From positions 1 through 64,000 of the forward strand of contig CAZUDO010000122.1 of assembly GCA_964618895.1 (NCBI GenBank): DNA of 64,000 nt, read 5' to 3'. The first letter of the stretch is position 1, and every line of letters starts with the position of its first letter. Made by a program: the position numbers and the translations under genes. Shown piece by piece: positions 8,008 to 16,405 of this stretch. The notes beneath the pieces are model-generated. The model searched no databases. It was not told the DNA's origin and saw only the letters and a list, made by a program, of their open reading frames with translations. The stretch is from CAZUDO01 sp964618895 (GTDB lineage: Bacteria > Desulfobacterota > Binatia > DP-6).

Positions 8008-8455
8008 GCGTACAGCGCTCTCCGGCTCCTCTCCGGCGCAGAGCTCGTCCGCACGGACGAGGCCCCCGTCCGGGAGCATCCGCCGGCGTACCGTGTAGCC
8101 TTCTGCTCGCGATGCGGGTCACCGGCAACATGGTTCGAGATTCCCGCAGGTCTCCTCGACGCCGACCCTGTACTCCGTCCCGACAAGCACATTTTCGTCG
8201 AGTGTAAGAGCCACCCCTTTCAAGGTGTTCTGACGTTGAGATCATTGGGGATTCGGTCGACACTTGCTGATTCTTCGCCGCCAGCTGTCCGCCGCGCGCG
8301 GGGCTCGATGTGCGCTCTGCCACGGGAAGCGGCTGGAATCGAGCGGTTTGGTGCACCTTGAAAGGGGTGAGTGTAAGAGCCCCTGGTTCGCTCACGAAGC
8401 CCCAGGTCTCGGAGCTGAGGCGGCGCCCGAGAAAAGGTTCCTGAGTTCTGGATGA
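8008..8455 (+). pseudogene. GFA-family (CENP-V/GFA zinc fold) gene remnant, split by a small inverted-repeat element
   Basis: In frame 1 from 8008 the translation shows the C-terminal half of GFA-family proteins: LLSGAELVRTDEAPV, then VAFCSRCGSP with the zinc knuckle, then LDADPVLRPDKHIFVECKS. At 8212 an insertion of about 158 bp begins; beyond it (8369 on) the frame resumes with ECKSPWFAHEAPG, the expected C-terminus, to the stop at 8453-8455. The N-terminal CxCG half is absent; the remnant abuts the transglutaminase-like stop. GFA enzymes bind thiols such as glutathione and act on formaldehyde-type adducts, but this copy cannot be functional. Confidence 0.78.
8212..8369. mobile_element. MITE-like insertion with 16-bp terminal inverted repeats
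   Basis: The element starts with cacccctttcaaggtg (8212-8227) and ends with the exact reverse complement (8354-8369). It is flanked by direct repeats agtgtaagagc (8201-8211 and 8370-8380), extendable to 13 bp because neighbouring element bases coincide. It interrupts the GFA-family reading frame, and removing it plus one direct repeat restores the codon sequence for ECKSPWF. At about 158 bp it encodes nothing, so it would need a transposase supplied in trans. No related full-length element is in this window. Confidence 0.82.
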
Positions 8456-8496
8456 TCCGGTTGAGCGTGCGCCGCGGCGCGCGCTACTGTCGCCCC

Positions 8497-8907
8497 ATGA
8501 TCAACTACCGCGCCTGCACGCTCGAGGTGAACGACGGCACCTACGCCGCCTGGAACGCGCACGACCCGGACGCGGTTGCGGCGGTGTTCGCCGAGGACGC
8601 CGTCCTGCGCGAGGTCGGTGGGCAGGAGGTGCACGGCCGGGCGGCCATCCGGGAGCGGGCCGCCCTGCTGCTGGCAGCGTTCCCCGATTTCCGGCTCGAA
8701 CGCCTCACGCTGGTGATCGACGGCGAGCGCCACGCCGACCGCTGGGTGATGACCGGCACGCACCGCGGCGCGCTGTTCGGCCTCACGCCCACCGGCCGCA
8801 GCGTGCGCGTCGAAGGCGCGACGTTCACGCGCCTCGGCCCCGACGGATTGGTGGTGGAGGACGTGCACTACACCGACATGGCCGGCCTGCTGGCGCAGCT
8901 GTCGTAG
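8497..8907 (+). CDS. SnoaL-like / NTF2-superfamily protein
   Basis: 136 residues with the cone-barrel pattern of SnoaL-like ester cyclases and related small proteins: YAAWNAHDPDAVAAVFAEDA, the strand VHGRAAIRER, then FPDFRLERL and FTRLGPDGLVVEDVHYTDM. These proteins dimerise and catalyse or bind varied small ligands; no active-site assignment is possible. The ATG at 8497 is preferred over 8452, since the extra residues are basic and lack similarity. A dispersed hairpin repeat begins immediately after the stop. Confidence 0.75.
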   Translation: MINYRACTLEVNDGTYAAWNAHDPDAVAAVFAEDAVLREVGGQEVHGRAAIRERAALLLAAFPDFRLERLTLVIDGERHADRWVMTGTHRGALFGLTPTGRSVRVEGATFTRLGPDGLVVEDVHYTDMAGLLAQLS

Positions 8908-9115
8908 CGACCCGAGACTCCGTCTCGGGTCGGGGCGAGCATGCGGCCCGGTGCACAGGCCCCACGCGCGGCCGGCGGCGCGACAGACGTGCCGGAGCCC
9001 GTGCGTGGCGGACGCTGCCCGTCGCGGAGCCTCCGCATTGCCGCGCCGGCTTTGCACGAGGTACCGACGCCTCAACCCCGCGTCCGATTCCGACCCGAGA
9101 CAGGGTCTCGGGTCG
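8908..9115. repeat. Hairpin-bounded dispersed repeat, copy A
   Basis: Each end is a hairpin with the same 11-bp stem: cgacccgagac / gtctcgggtcg at 8908-8918/8922-8932 and again at 9091-9101/9105-9115. The interior is GC-rich and contains ttgccgcgccggctttgc near 9039-9056, also found in copy B at 47012-47262. The element starts directly after the SnoaL-like stop and runs into the 3' end of the convergent transporter gene. It probably serves as a bidirectional terminator; whether it is mobile is unknown. Confidence 0.8.
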
Positions 9116-10559
9116 CGTTCACGCCGTCGTGCGGGCGCGGGTCGATGGCGTCGGCGCGCTCGTAGCGCCGGAGCCACGGGAGCGCCAGCAACGGCAGCAG
9201 GCTCAGCACGCCGACCGTGATCATCAGGCGTCCCAGATTCGAGTAGTCGGCCTGGGTCACGGCGAAGGCGTCGTTCAGATAGCGCGTGAACAGCTCGCTG
9301 CCGGACAGGGCGAGGTTCATGAGCGACGCCATGATGGCGAACATCGTGGCCTCGGCGCCGCGCGGCGCCACCTTCGCGATGAGCGTCAGCATGGGCACCA
9401 TCGCCAGCTGCCCGAGCGGCGCCGAGATGGTGGTGTCGATGAGGGCGAAGGTGCGGGGCGACACGCCGAGCCACTCGGCCAGGCCGTAGAAGAGGCCGAT
9501 GTTGGGCAGGTAGAGGATCGCAGCCGCGATGCTCACCCAGAAGAGCGTCGCGCTCACCGGGGCGCGCACGATGCGCCGGCGGAACACGAGCAGTCCCGCC
9601 AGGCTCAACACCGACCCCACCTGCGCCAGGACGCCGAGGAACTCCTGGTCGAAGCCAAGCCGGTCGATGGCCCAATAGCTGTAGCCTTGGCCCACGCCGG
9701 GCGTCGCCCGGAAGAGAAAAATGACGAACGCCGCCACGGCGACGGCGCGGGTCACGCCCATGCGCCCGAGGAGCACGATCAGCACCACCGCGGACACGAC
9801 CAGCACGATCTCCTGGCTGGCGGGCACCTCGAAGAGACTGAGCGCGACGCCGAGGAACGCGTAGCCCGCGCCGAGCGCGATCACGAGCCGTGCCGCGTGA
9901 CCGCTCAGCGGACCGCGCTCCCGCGGCGGGGCGGACGCCGGCTGCTGGCGCACGGACAGCGTCCCCAGGGCGACCAGCACCGGCAGCACGAGCGCCACCC
10001 CCATGACGCCGCGCGCGCCGATGCGCCCGGCGAGGAAGCCGCCCAGGTACCCGGTGCAGATCGTGCCGGCGAGGAAGGCCACCCGCCCGAGCGTCTGCAC
10101 CTGCGCCACCTCTTCCTCGGTCTCCGCCACCTCGACGCTGAGCGCGTCGGCGACCACGTCCTGCACCATGAAGCCCGTGGCCACGAGCAGCATGGCGACC
10201 AGATAGGCGGCCTTGGTGTCGGCGATGGTGGCCAGGCACAGGTAGCCGAGTGCCGTCGCGAGCGTGCCGAGGAGCAGGTACGCGACCCGCCGGCTGCCGA
10301 AGATCGGGTACACGTCCGACGCCGTGCCCGCGACCATCTTCATGCTCCACGGCAGGTTGATCCAGAATGCCACCTCGGCGACCTCGGCGGGGGTGAGCTG
10401 GAGGGTCTCCTTCTGGAAGTACACCAGCGCCACCGACGTGATCGTGCTGGCGCCGTACGCGAAGTAGGTGGCCAGGACCGGGAGGTAGTTGGCGCGGAAC
10501 CGGCCGAAGATGCGGCGGAGGAGCGGGGTGGGGCTGTCGGTCCGCGGGGCAGTGGGCAC
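9072..10559 (-). CDS. BT1-like (folate-biopterin transporter family) MFS permease
   Basis: 495 residues, about 12 hydrophobic segments. The region LPWSMKMVAGTASDVYPIFG followed by SRRVAYLLLG matches the conserved loop 2-3 of the BT1/FBT branch of the major facilitator superfamily, better known from plastids, protozoa and cyanobacteria. The substrate is not predictable. The last 15 or so residues, after RYERADAIDPR, are encoded by the repeat element described at 8908-9115, so the original stop was probably displaced. It lies 11 bases downstream of the nucleotidyltransferase-like gene, same strand. Confidence 0.78.
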   Translation of the reverse strand: MPTAPRTDSPTPLLRRIFGRFRANYLPVLATYFAYGASTITSVALVYFQKETLQLTPAEVAEVAFWINLPWSMKMVAGTASDVYPIFGSRRVAYLLLGTLATALGYLCLATIADTKAAYLVAMLLVATGFMVQDVVADALSVEVAETEEEVAQVQTLGRVAFLAGTICTGYLGGFLAGRIGARGVMGVALVLPVLVALGTLSVRQQPASAPPRERGPLSGHAARLVIALGAGYAFLGVALSLFEVPASQEIVLVVSAVVLIVLLGRMGVTRAVAVAAFVIFLFRATPGVGQGYSYWAIDRLGFDQEFLGVLAQVGSVLSLAGLLVFRRRIVRAPVSATLFWVSIAAAILYLPNIGLFYGLAEWLGVSPRTFALIDTTISAPLGQLAMVPMLTLIAKVAPRGAEATMFAIMASLMNLALSGSELFTRYLNDAFAVTQADYSNLGRLMITVGVLSLLPLLALPWLRRYERADAIDPRPHDGVNATRDPVSGRNRTRG

Positions 10560-10570
10560 GGGCGCCCCTT

Positions 10571-11609
10571 CTAACGTAGTTCACGCTGCAACGCCCGGTG
10601 CGCTCCAGGATGTCGGCGGGCAAGCGCGGCCATCCCCGCCCGCACCGTCTTGCCCCACCCGCGCTTCGCGAGCGCCGCCCATGCCAGGGCGAGATCCCCT
10701 GGACGCTCCTCGGCCAGGACGGTGATGACCTCGGCAGCCTGGTGCAGATCTTTCCCGGCCTTGGTGTGCATGGTGGTCGAGCGTGAACGCGCAACCAGGA
10801 GTTTGTGCAGAGCGAAGCGGCCGGGGCACGGGATGCTGACCAGGACGCCGCTGCCGCCGACCACAGCGGCGCTCTGAGGGTTCTCGAGGAGGTACTGCAG
10901 GTACGGCAGTGGCTGAGCCGCGGCTGCGAAACGGGCCATGGGCACGGGGCTGGTCTCCCGGCGGAGCTGCGGGGTCAAGAGATCGACGCGCAGGGCACGT
11001 CCGCGCACCTTGAACGAGGTGGAGGGCGTGCGTGGCGACAGGCCCGGGACGGGGAGGAAGCCCATCTCAAGGCTCTCGAGGATCTTCGGGGCGTCGGCGC
11101 CGACCGGTGGCACCGCGACGGCGAGCACATGTTCGCTCGCGATGTCGACGTCGTCCGTGCGCAGTCCGGGCGAGGTCCAGCGAACTCCGAGGACGTTCCC
11201 GAGCACGACGAACGCGTGCGTGCCGACGAGCACGCCCCCCCAGACGGAAGACCGCGGCGTTCGCGAGCCCGGCAAGTACCCGTACCGCCGGTGCATCGGT
11301 CGTCACCGCCCCGCCGGAGCGCAGGAGGGCGCACAGGTGCTCGGTCCGCTCGCGTTCGGTGGCGGCGAGCGTGCGCCCTTCGGTGAAACGGGTGACGACG
11401 CGCTCCAGCACGGGCGTTCGGCGGCCGACGTAGCGCTGCACGATGCCGCCGGGGCCCGCGTGCTGATAGTAGTAATAGTCCTGCCCCTTCACGGCTTTCA
11501 CGACGAACGCGCCGGCGGTGTGGCCGATGGCGCGGTGGGCGTCGATGGCGGTGAGTTGCTCGAGCAGCTCGGCGTAGGCGGTCTGTACCTGAAGCGAGAG
11601 CGGGTCCAT
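10571..11609 (-). pseudogene. GSU2403-family nucleotidyltransferase-fold protein, split by a one-base frameshift
   Basis: The N-terminal part from ATG 11609 (MDPLSLQVQTAYAELLEQL, then QDYYYYQHAGPGG) reads to AVFRLGG and leaves frame. The second frame continues as GVLVGTHAFVVLGNVLGVRW to the stop at 10571. The joint is a run of seven C on the plus strand (11235-11241); six would join the frames into a protein of about 346 residues, the family length. The second half contains TDDVDIA, the nucleotidyltransferase-like D-x-D. It could be a real mutation, a contingency tract or an assembly error in the homopolymer. Confidence 0.75.
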
Positions 11610-11612
11610 GGA

Positions 11613-11646
11613 GTTATACGCAAGATCGGGTTTCTGTGCGTATAAC
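11613..11646. promoter_or_regulatory. 10-bp inverted repeat just upstream of the nucleotidyltransferase-like gene
   Basis: gttatacgca (11613-11622) and tgcgtataac (11637-11646) are exact reverse complements separated by 14 bases. The inner arm starts 3 bases upstream of the ATG at 11609. It is AT-rich against a GC-rich background and sits where a promoter, operator or 5' hairpin would be expected. An autoregulatory operator is plausible but unproven. Confidence 0.6.
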
Positions 11647-11677
11647 CAGATTGCGTGGATGGCTCAATCGTACCCCG

Positions 11678-12571
11678 TCAGCGCGCCGCGTACCGCCCCG
11701 CGTCGTCCGCCACCACCCGACCGGCGTCGACCAGACGCGTCAGATGCTGCGCCATGCTGCGCCGCTCGACCGGGTCGGCGAAGCTCACCGGATCGCCCGG
11801 CCGGTAGACGAAGCGATGCGCGGCGATCTCGTCGAGCGTGTGCGGGACCTCCAGGAACGCGAGCAGGCGCGCCTCGCGGGAAGCGATCACGGCGGTGAAG
11901 CGGTCGAGGCGTTCCAGGAACGCCGCCCGCCCGTCGAGCACGCCGATGTGATGGAAGGTAGCGTACCAGCGGGCGTCGATGGTCCGGACCATGGCGAGGG
12001 TGCGCTCGAAGTCTGCCAGCGACGACCAGGCATCGCCGTAGTACGGCCCGAAGCTGGAGAGGTCGATGTCGCCGAGGTACAGCACGTCGCCGGGCTCGAC
12101 GTGCAGGAGGCAGTGGCCGCGCGTGTGCCCGGGGGCATGGATCACGCGCACCCGCACCCGGCCCAGATCCAGCACCTGGCCGTCGGCGAGCGGGACGGCG
12201 TCGAGACGGGGCGCCCAGTGGAACTGGTCGACCACCACCTGGCGGAAGGCCGTGTCGATGGGCCCGGTGAAGCCGTAGATCGCCATCATCCCGTCGAGCG
12301 ACTGCAGCCCCGGCCGGTCGAGCGGGTGCACGTGACAGGCGGCGTCGGGGAAGAGCGGGTTCCCGGCGATGTGGTCCTCGTGGCAGTGGCTGAGCAGCAG
12401 GCGATCGACGTGCGCGCGCTCCGGCCGCCCGGCGAGCGAGAGCGAGGGGTCGATCAGCGCCGTCTCCTCGCTGCCGGTGACCAGGAGCGAGTTGCCGTGC
12501 GGGTACTTACCGCCCTGCACCCCGGCGAGCACGGTCACGCGACCCAGAACCCGATCGGGGTCAGCCGACAC
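11678..12571 (-). CDS. Metallo-beta-lactamase-fold hydrolase
   Basis: About 297 residues. The metal motif is SHCHEDHIAGN, followed by HAPGHTRGHCLLHV and LYLGDIDLSSFGPYYGD, giving the full set of MBL ligands. The C-terminal part (EVPHTLDEIAAHRFVYRP and a winged-helix-like tail ending MAQHLTRLVDAGRVV) resembles MBL proteins with a C-terminal helix-turn-helix domain. The GTG at 12571 is chosen; it overlaps the end of gluQ by 11 bases, implying co-translation. The substrate is unknown. Confidence 0.75.
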   Translation of the reverse strand: MSADPDRVLGRVTVLAGVQGGKYPHGNSLLVTGSEETALIDPSLSLAGRPERAHVDRLLLSHCHEDHIAGNPLFPDAACHVHPLDRPGLQSLDGMMAIYGFTGPIDTAFRQVVVDQFHWAPRLDAVPLADGQVLDLGRVRVRVIHAPGHTRGHCLLHVEPGDVLYLGDIDLSSFGPYYGDAWSSLADFERTLAMVRTIDARWYATFHHIGVLDGRAAFLERLDRFTAVIASREARLLAFLEVPHTLDEIAAHRFVYRPGDPVSFADPVERRSMAQHLTRLVDAGRVVADDAGRYAAR

Positions 12572-13502
12572 GCAGCACCTTCTCCGGGACGCGGACCTCG
12601 CCACGGCCGCGGAGCGCCTCCGGGTCGAAGGCGTGCAGCAGAGCGGCAGGCGACTCCGCCGGCGGCAGCGCCAGGAGCGTCGCGAGCGAGCGGAGGAGGG
12701 CGCCGGGGGTGACGCCCGCGGCGCGATGGTCGCGCAGCGAGACGCCGCGTGCCCGCTTCGCCAGGCGCGTGCCGTCCGCCGCCAGAACGAGCGGTCCGTG
12801 CGCGAAGGTGGGGGGGCGCCCGCCGAGCAACTCGGCCAGCAGCACCTGGCGCGCCGTCGAGCCGAGCAGATCGGCGCCGCGCACGACCTGGGTGACGCCC
12901 ATCGCCAGATCGTCGACCACGCACGCCAGCTGATAGGCGTACACGCTGTCGCCGCGCTTCAGCGCGAAGTCGCCGACGGTCGCGGCCACGTCCTGGGTGA
13001 CGGGGCCGAGGAGCGCATCGTGGACCGTCACCACGCGCTCCGGCACGCGCAGGCGGGTCGCAGGCGGGCGCTTCCAGGGGCGCGGCGCGAGGCCGAAGCG
13101 CCGGCAGGTGCCGGGGTAAGGCGGGCCGTCGTCGCCGGCGTGCGGCGCGCTCGCGACCCGCGCGATCTCGGCGCGCGAGCAGTCGCATGCGTACAGCAGG
13201 TCGGCTGCCGCGAGTCGGGCCAGGGCCGCCTCGTAGTGCGCGCTGCGCTCCGACTGCCGGTACGGTCCGGCCGTCCCGCCGACGTCCGGACCCTCGTCCC
13301 ACTCGAGGCCGAGCCAGCGCAGATCGTCGAGCTGGCGCGCTTCCATGCCGGCGACGACGCGCGGCGTGTCGATGTCCTCGACGCGCAGGACGAACGCACC
13401 GCCTGCCGCGCGCGCGAACAGCCAGGCGAGCAACGCGCTCGCCGCCGAGCCCAGGTGCAGGTCGCCCGTCGGCGAGGGCGCGAAGCGGCCGCGGACACTC
13501 AC
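12561..13502 (-). CDS. gluQ: Glutamyl-Q tRNA(Asp) synthetase
   Basis: 313 residues, the normal length for GluQRS, which transfers glutamate to queuosine of tRNA-Asp and lacks the anticodon-binding domain of GluRS. The N-terminus GRFAPSPTGDLHLGSAASAL holds the class I HIGH equivalent. DIDTPRV follows, then the zinc-type CDC...C region (YACDCSRAEIARV, PGTCRRFGL). The KMSKS equivalent appears as DGTRLAKRARGVSL. There is a coupled overlap with the following MBL gene. Confidence 0.92.
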   Translation of the reverse strand: MSVRGRFAPSPTGDLHLGSAASALLAWLFARAAGGAFVLRVEDIDTPRVVAGMEARQLDDLRWLGLEWDEGPDVGGTAGPYRQSERSAHYEAALARLAAADLLYACDCSRAEIARVASAPHAGDDGPPYPGTCRRFGLAPRPWKRPPATRLRVPERVVTVHDALLGPVTQDVAATVGDFALKRGDSVYAYQLACVVDDLAMGVTQVVRGADLLGSTARQVLLAELLGGRPPTFAHGPLVLAADGTRLAKRARGVSLRDHRAAGVTPGALLRSLATLLALPPAESPAALLHAFDPEALRGRGEVRVPEKVLRVG

Positions 13503-13547
13503 CGGGGCCGTGCTACTCGGGATGCTGCGCTGCCCGTACCGGTCCCG

Positions 13548-13772
13548 TCAAGCATTTTCTTCGTGCCGCAGGAACGCGAGCGCGGTCGCCGACGACCCGA
13601 TCTCGAACACCAGCGCCGAGACGGTGTACGCCGACAGCCCGCCGTCGAGCGCGACCCCGATCAGGCGTGCCGACGCCAGCCCGGTGCACAGGAACGCGAG
13701 CAGGACGAGGGCCGTGCGTTCGGAGGCGGGGCGCAGGATCCCCACCACCATCGCCACGCCGAGCCGTCGCAT
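13548..13772 (-). CDS. Small membrane protein, DUF4345-like
   Basis: 74 residues with two hydrophobic stretches (ALVLLAFLCTGLASARLIGV and SALVFEIGSSATALAFL). The segment ASARLIGVALDGGLSAY resembles the DUF4345 family of four-helix membrane proteins, but only half the family length is present. It starts 3 bases after the M50 protease stop, so it is the last gene of that operon. No function is known; it could be a truncated copy. Confidence 0.55.
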   Translation of the reverse strand: MRRLGVAMVVGILRPASERTALVLLAFLCTGLASARLIGVALDGGLSAYTVSALVFEIGSSATALAFLRHEENA

Positions 13773-13775
13773 GCG

Positions 13776-14690
13776 CTATCGCCGCGTCCCGGCGGCCAGG
13801 GCGCCGAGCAGCGCGACGCCGGCCGCGTCGACCGCCACTTGCGCCGGGCCGTGGAGCGCCTGCTCGGTCCACGAGCTGGCGAGCACGAGCGCGACCGCCA
13901 GCGTCACATAGGACGCGCCGACCGCGAGCCGGCGGACCGCCGGGATGCGGTAGTAGCCTTCCGTCGGCGGACTCAGGAGCTGGCGCGCGTTCATCAGCCC
14001 GAAGAGGAGCAGGAGCAGCATCATTGGCGACCAGGTGGCCAGGAAGATGGCCACCCCGACGGCGGCGCCGACGATCCACAGCCACCGGCTGACGGCGCCG
14101 ACGATGCGGCCGCCGTCGAGCGGATGGAGCGGAATCAGGTTGAACAGGTTGATCATGAACCCGCTCGACGCGAGCGCGTACCAGAAGCGGTCGCCTGTTT
14201 GGACTGCCATGACCAGACACGCGGCCGCGCCCACCGATCCCAGGACGGGTCCGCCCATGGCCACGAGGGCCTCGACCCAGGCGTCGCGTGGGAGCCCGCG
14301 CATGGCGATCACGGCGCCGACGAACGGGATGAAGACCGGTGCGCTGGCCGGGATGCCCTGGTGGCGCATCACCAGCGCGTGGCCCAGCTCGTGGACGAAG
14401 ATGAGCAGCACGAAGCCGGCGGCGAACGGCAGCCCCCACATGGTGGCATACACCCACACCATGAAGATCATGCTGAGCGGCGCCTTGCCGAGCACGAGCA
14501 GCCCCTTCGCCTTGCCGAGTACGAGTGCGAGTACGATGCCGAGCGGGCCCCAGCGGCGGAGCATCGTGCCCGGACCACCCTTGCCCGCGGGCGCCCGGGC
14601 CCCGTGCGCCGGCGCGGTCATGAGGTGCTCGGCGACCGCACTCAGATTGCGCACGTGACGCTCGTTGGCCGATGCGGGCGTGTCACTCAC
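13776..14690 (-). CDS. Site-2-protease-type (M50) membrane metalloprotease
   Basis: About 304 residues. HELGHAL in a membrane helix provides two zinc ligands and the catalytic glutamate; the third ligand lies in NLIPLHPLDGGRIVG, the M50 N-x-x-P-x-x-P-L-D-G signature. Five or six hydrophobic segments surround these motifs. There is no PDZ domain, so it belongs to the short group of S2P-like proteases. The GTG start at 14690 overlaps the upstream stop (GTGA) and defines a three-gene operon with 14687-15277 and 13548-13772. The substrate is unknown. Confidence 0.85.
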   Translation of the reverse strand: MSDTPASANERHVRNLSAVAEHLMTAPAHGARAPAGKGGPGTMLRRWGPLGIVLALVLGKAKGLLVLGKAPLSMIFMVWVYATMWGLPFAAGFVLLIFVHELGHALVMRHQGIPASAPVFIPFVGAVIAMRGLPRDAWVEALVAMGGPVLGSVGAAACLVMAVQTGDRFWYALASSGFMINLFNLIPLHPLDGGRIVGAVSRWLWIVGAAVGVAIFLATWSPMMLLLLLFGLMNARQLLSPPTEGYYRIPAVRRLAVGASYVTLAVALVLASSWTEQALHGPAQVAVDAAGVALLGALAAGTRR

Positions 14691-15277
14691 GGGCGGCCGC
14701 CCAGCCGGAGTGGCGCCGGGATCTTCCAGGCCTGGTGCATGGCGATGGCGAGGAAGATGAGGTCGAAGGGACGAAAGCCCGCCCGCACGACGTCGACGAA
14801 GTACTCGACGCTCGACGGGACGAGGGGCAGCGCGCCGATCTTCCCGTGCTCGTGCAGGTAGTGCGTGATGAAGGTATGGTTGGTGAGATACGTGCCGGCC
14901 AGGTATGCGACCACCGCCACCACCACCGACAGCACCTGCAGGCTCTGTGCCCGCTTGCCGCCGGTGAAGGTCACGACGCCCTTCCCCACCGCAACGCCGA
15001 TGACGATGGCGATCAGGCCGAAGGCGACGTTGGTGATCACGGTGACGCCCCACCAGAGCGCGGCCCCGGCGGCGCCGCCGAGTACGGCGCCGAGCAGCGC
15101 GCGCGGGAAGTCGATATCCCGCGACTGGGCGGCGATGACCTGCTGCACCTGCGCCTTGAGGCGGGCGAAGCAGTCGGCGCAGAAGACGCCGCGTTCGGTG
15201 CGGACGTGGTCCTGCCCATCGGCGATCGGCGTCTCGCACTCGACGCAGCGCAGCTCGCCCGTCTCCGCGTCGGCCAT
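14687..15277 (-). CDS. Membrane protein with N-terminal zinc ribbon
   Basis: 196 residues. The first 40 carry CVECETPI and CADCFARL, a treble-clef/zinc-ribbon pair, followed by an amphipathic helix and three hydrophobic segments (ALLGAVLGGAAGAALWWGV, AFGLIAIVIGVAVGKG, VLSVVVAVVAYLAGTYL). It is translationally coupled to the M50 protease downstream and may be its partner or substrate. No characterised family was recognised. Confidence 0.7.
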   Translation of the reverse strand: MADAETGELRCVECETPIADGQDHVRTERGVFCADCFARLKAQVQQVIAAQSRDIDFPRALLGAVLGGAAGAALWWGVTVITNVAFGLIAIVIGVAVGKGVVTFTGGKRAQSLQVLSVVVAVVAYLAGTYLTNHTFITHYLHEHGKIGALPLVPSSVEYFVDVVRAGFRPFDLIFLAIAMHQAWKIPAPLRLGGRP

Positions 15278-15360
15278 CGGTGTCCATCTTCACGGCTGCG
15301 ACCGGGCTGTCAAGCCGCGCCGTTGCGCGTCCCCGGGCGGGTAGGCGACAGTGGCCCGCC

Positions 15361-16380
15361 ATGGCGCTGGTCATCGTCTCGCTCAACACCGCACAGCGCG
15401 ACGCCGTCTTCGCCCCGGTGCGGGCGATTCCGGAGGTCGAGCTGGTGCACGTCGACTATCACGTCACCTGGGAGGAGATATCGGCGCGCCGGGCCGGGCG
15501 GGCGCTCCCCCAGCCGGAGCCGCTCTCGCCCGAGCTGCGCGCGGCGCTGGCGCGTGCCCACGTGGTGTTCGGGTTCGTGATCCCGCGCGACGTGCTGGCG
15601 CTCGCGCCGCGCCTGCGCTGGGTGGCGACGCCGGCCACGGGCATCGACCACCTGCGCGGCACGGGCGTGCTCGAGTCGGGCGTGCCGATCACGACTGCGG
15701 GCGGGCTGTTCGGCGGGCTCATCGCCGAGCACGTGTTCGCCGTCCTGCTGTCGTTCGCGCGCCGGCTGCCGCACTTCGCGGCGCAGCAGCGCGAACGCGC
15801 GTGGCAGATGTCGCGGGTGCAGGGGCTCGCCGGGCGGACGATCGGGCTCGTGGGGGTGGGCAGTATCGGCAGCGCGGTGGCGGTGCGTGCCAAGGCCTTC
15901 GGCATGCGGACGCTCGGCGTCGGCCGCGGCGCGCCCGCCGGCCGGACGGTTGCGGGCGTCGATCGGCTGCTGGGGCGCGCGGCGCTCCCCGAGCTGCTCG
16001 CCGCGGCCGACTACGTCGTGCTCGCCGCGGCCGATACTCCGGAGACGCGCGGCATGATCGGGGCGGCCGAGCTCGCGGCGATGCGTTCCGAGGCGGTGCT
16101 GGTGAACGTCGCGCGCGGCAGCCTGGTGGACGAAGGGGCGCTGATCGACGCGCTCCGTGCCGGGCGGATCGCGGGGGCGGCGCTCGATGTGTTCGCCGAG
16201 GAGCCGCTGCCGGCGGCGAGCGCGCTCTGGGAGCTGCCCACCGTGCTGGTGACACCGCACATCGCGACCAACGTGCCGGAGTACCTGGCCCGGACGGTGG
16301 AGGCGTTCGCCGACAATGTGCGCCGGTTTCTGGCGGGCGATCGGCTCGAGCGGCAGCTCGATCGGGGTCGCGGGTACTGA
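15361..16380 (+). CDS. D-2-hydroxyacid dehydrogenase (NAD-dependent)
   Basis: 339 residues in the two-domain dehydrogenase fold. The Rossmann motif is GLVGVGSIGSAVAVRAKAFG; the signature VNVARGSLVDEGALIDALRAG carries the substrate arginine. The glutamate is in DVFAEEPLP and the catalytic histidine in TPHIATNVPEY. Members reduce 2-ketoacids or oxidise D-2-hydroxyacids; specificity cannot be read from the sequence. ATG 15361 is preferred over 15280 because similarity starts at MALVIVSLN. It is divergent from the zinc-ribbon/M50 operon across 83 bases. Confidence 0.88.
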   Translation: MALVIVSLNTAQRDAVFAPVRAIPEVELVHVDYHVTWEEISARRAGRALPQPEPLSPELRAALARAHVVFGFVIPRDVLALAPRLRWVATPATGIDHLRGTGVLESGVPITTAGGLFGGLIAEHVFAVLLSFARRLPHFAAQQRERAWQMSRVQGLAGRTIGLVGVGSIGSAVAVRAKAFGMRTLGVGRGAPAGRTVAGVDRLLGRAALPELLAAADYVVLAAADTPETRGMIGAAELAAMRSEAVLVNVARGSLVDEGALIDALRAGRIAGAALDVFAEEPLPAASALWELPTVLVTPHIATNVPEYLARTVEAFADNVRRFLAGDRLERQLDRGRGY

Positions 16381-16405
16381 CCCGACTGCTGCCGGCCGAG
16401 CTCGC

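Noticed and set aside
12369..14861. 830-codon plus-strand frame over gluQ and the M50 operon
   Set aside because: Arg/Gly/Ala-rich translation without motifs, while the minus strand carries recognisable genes throughout.
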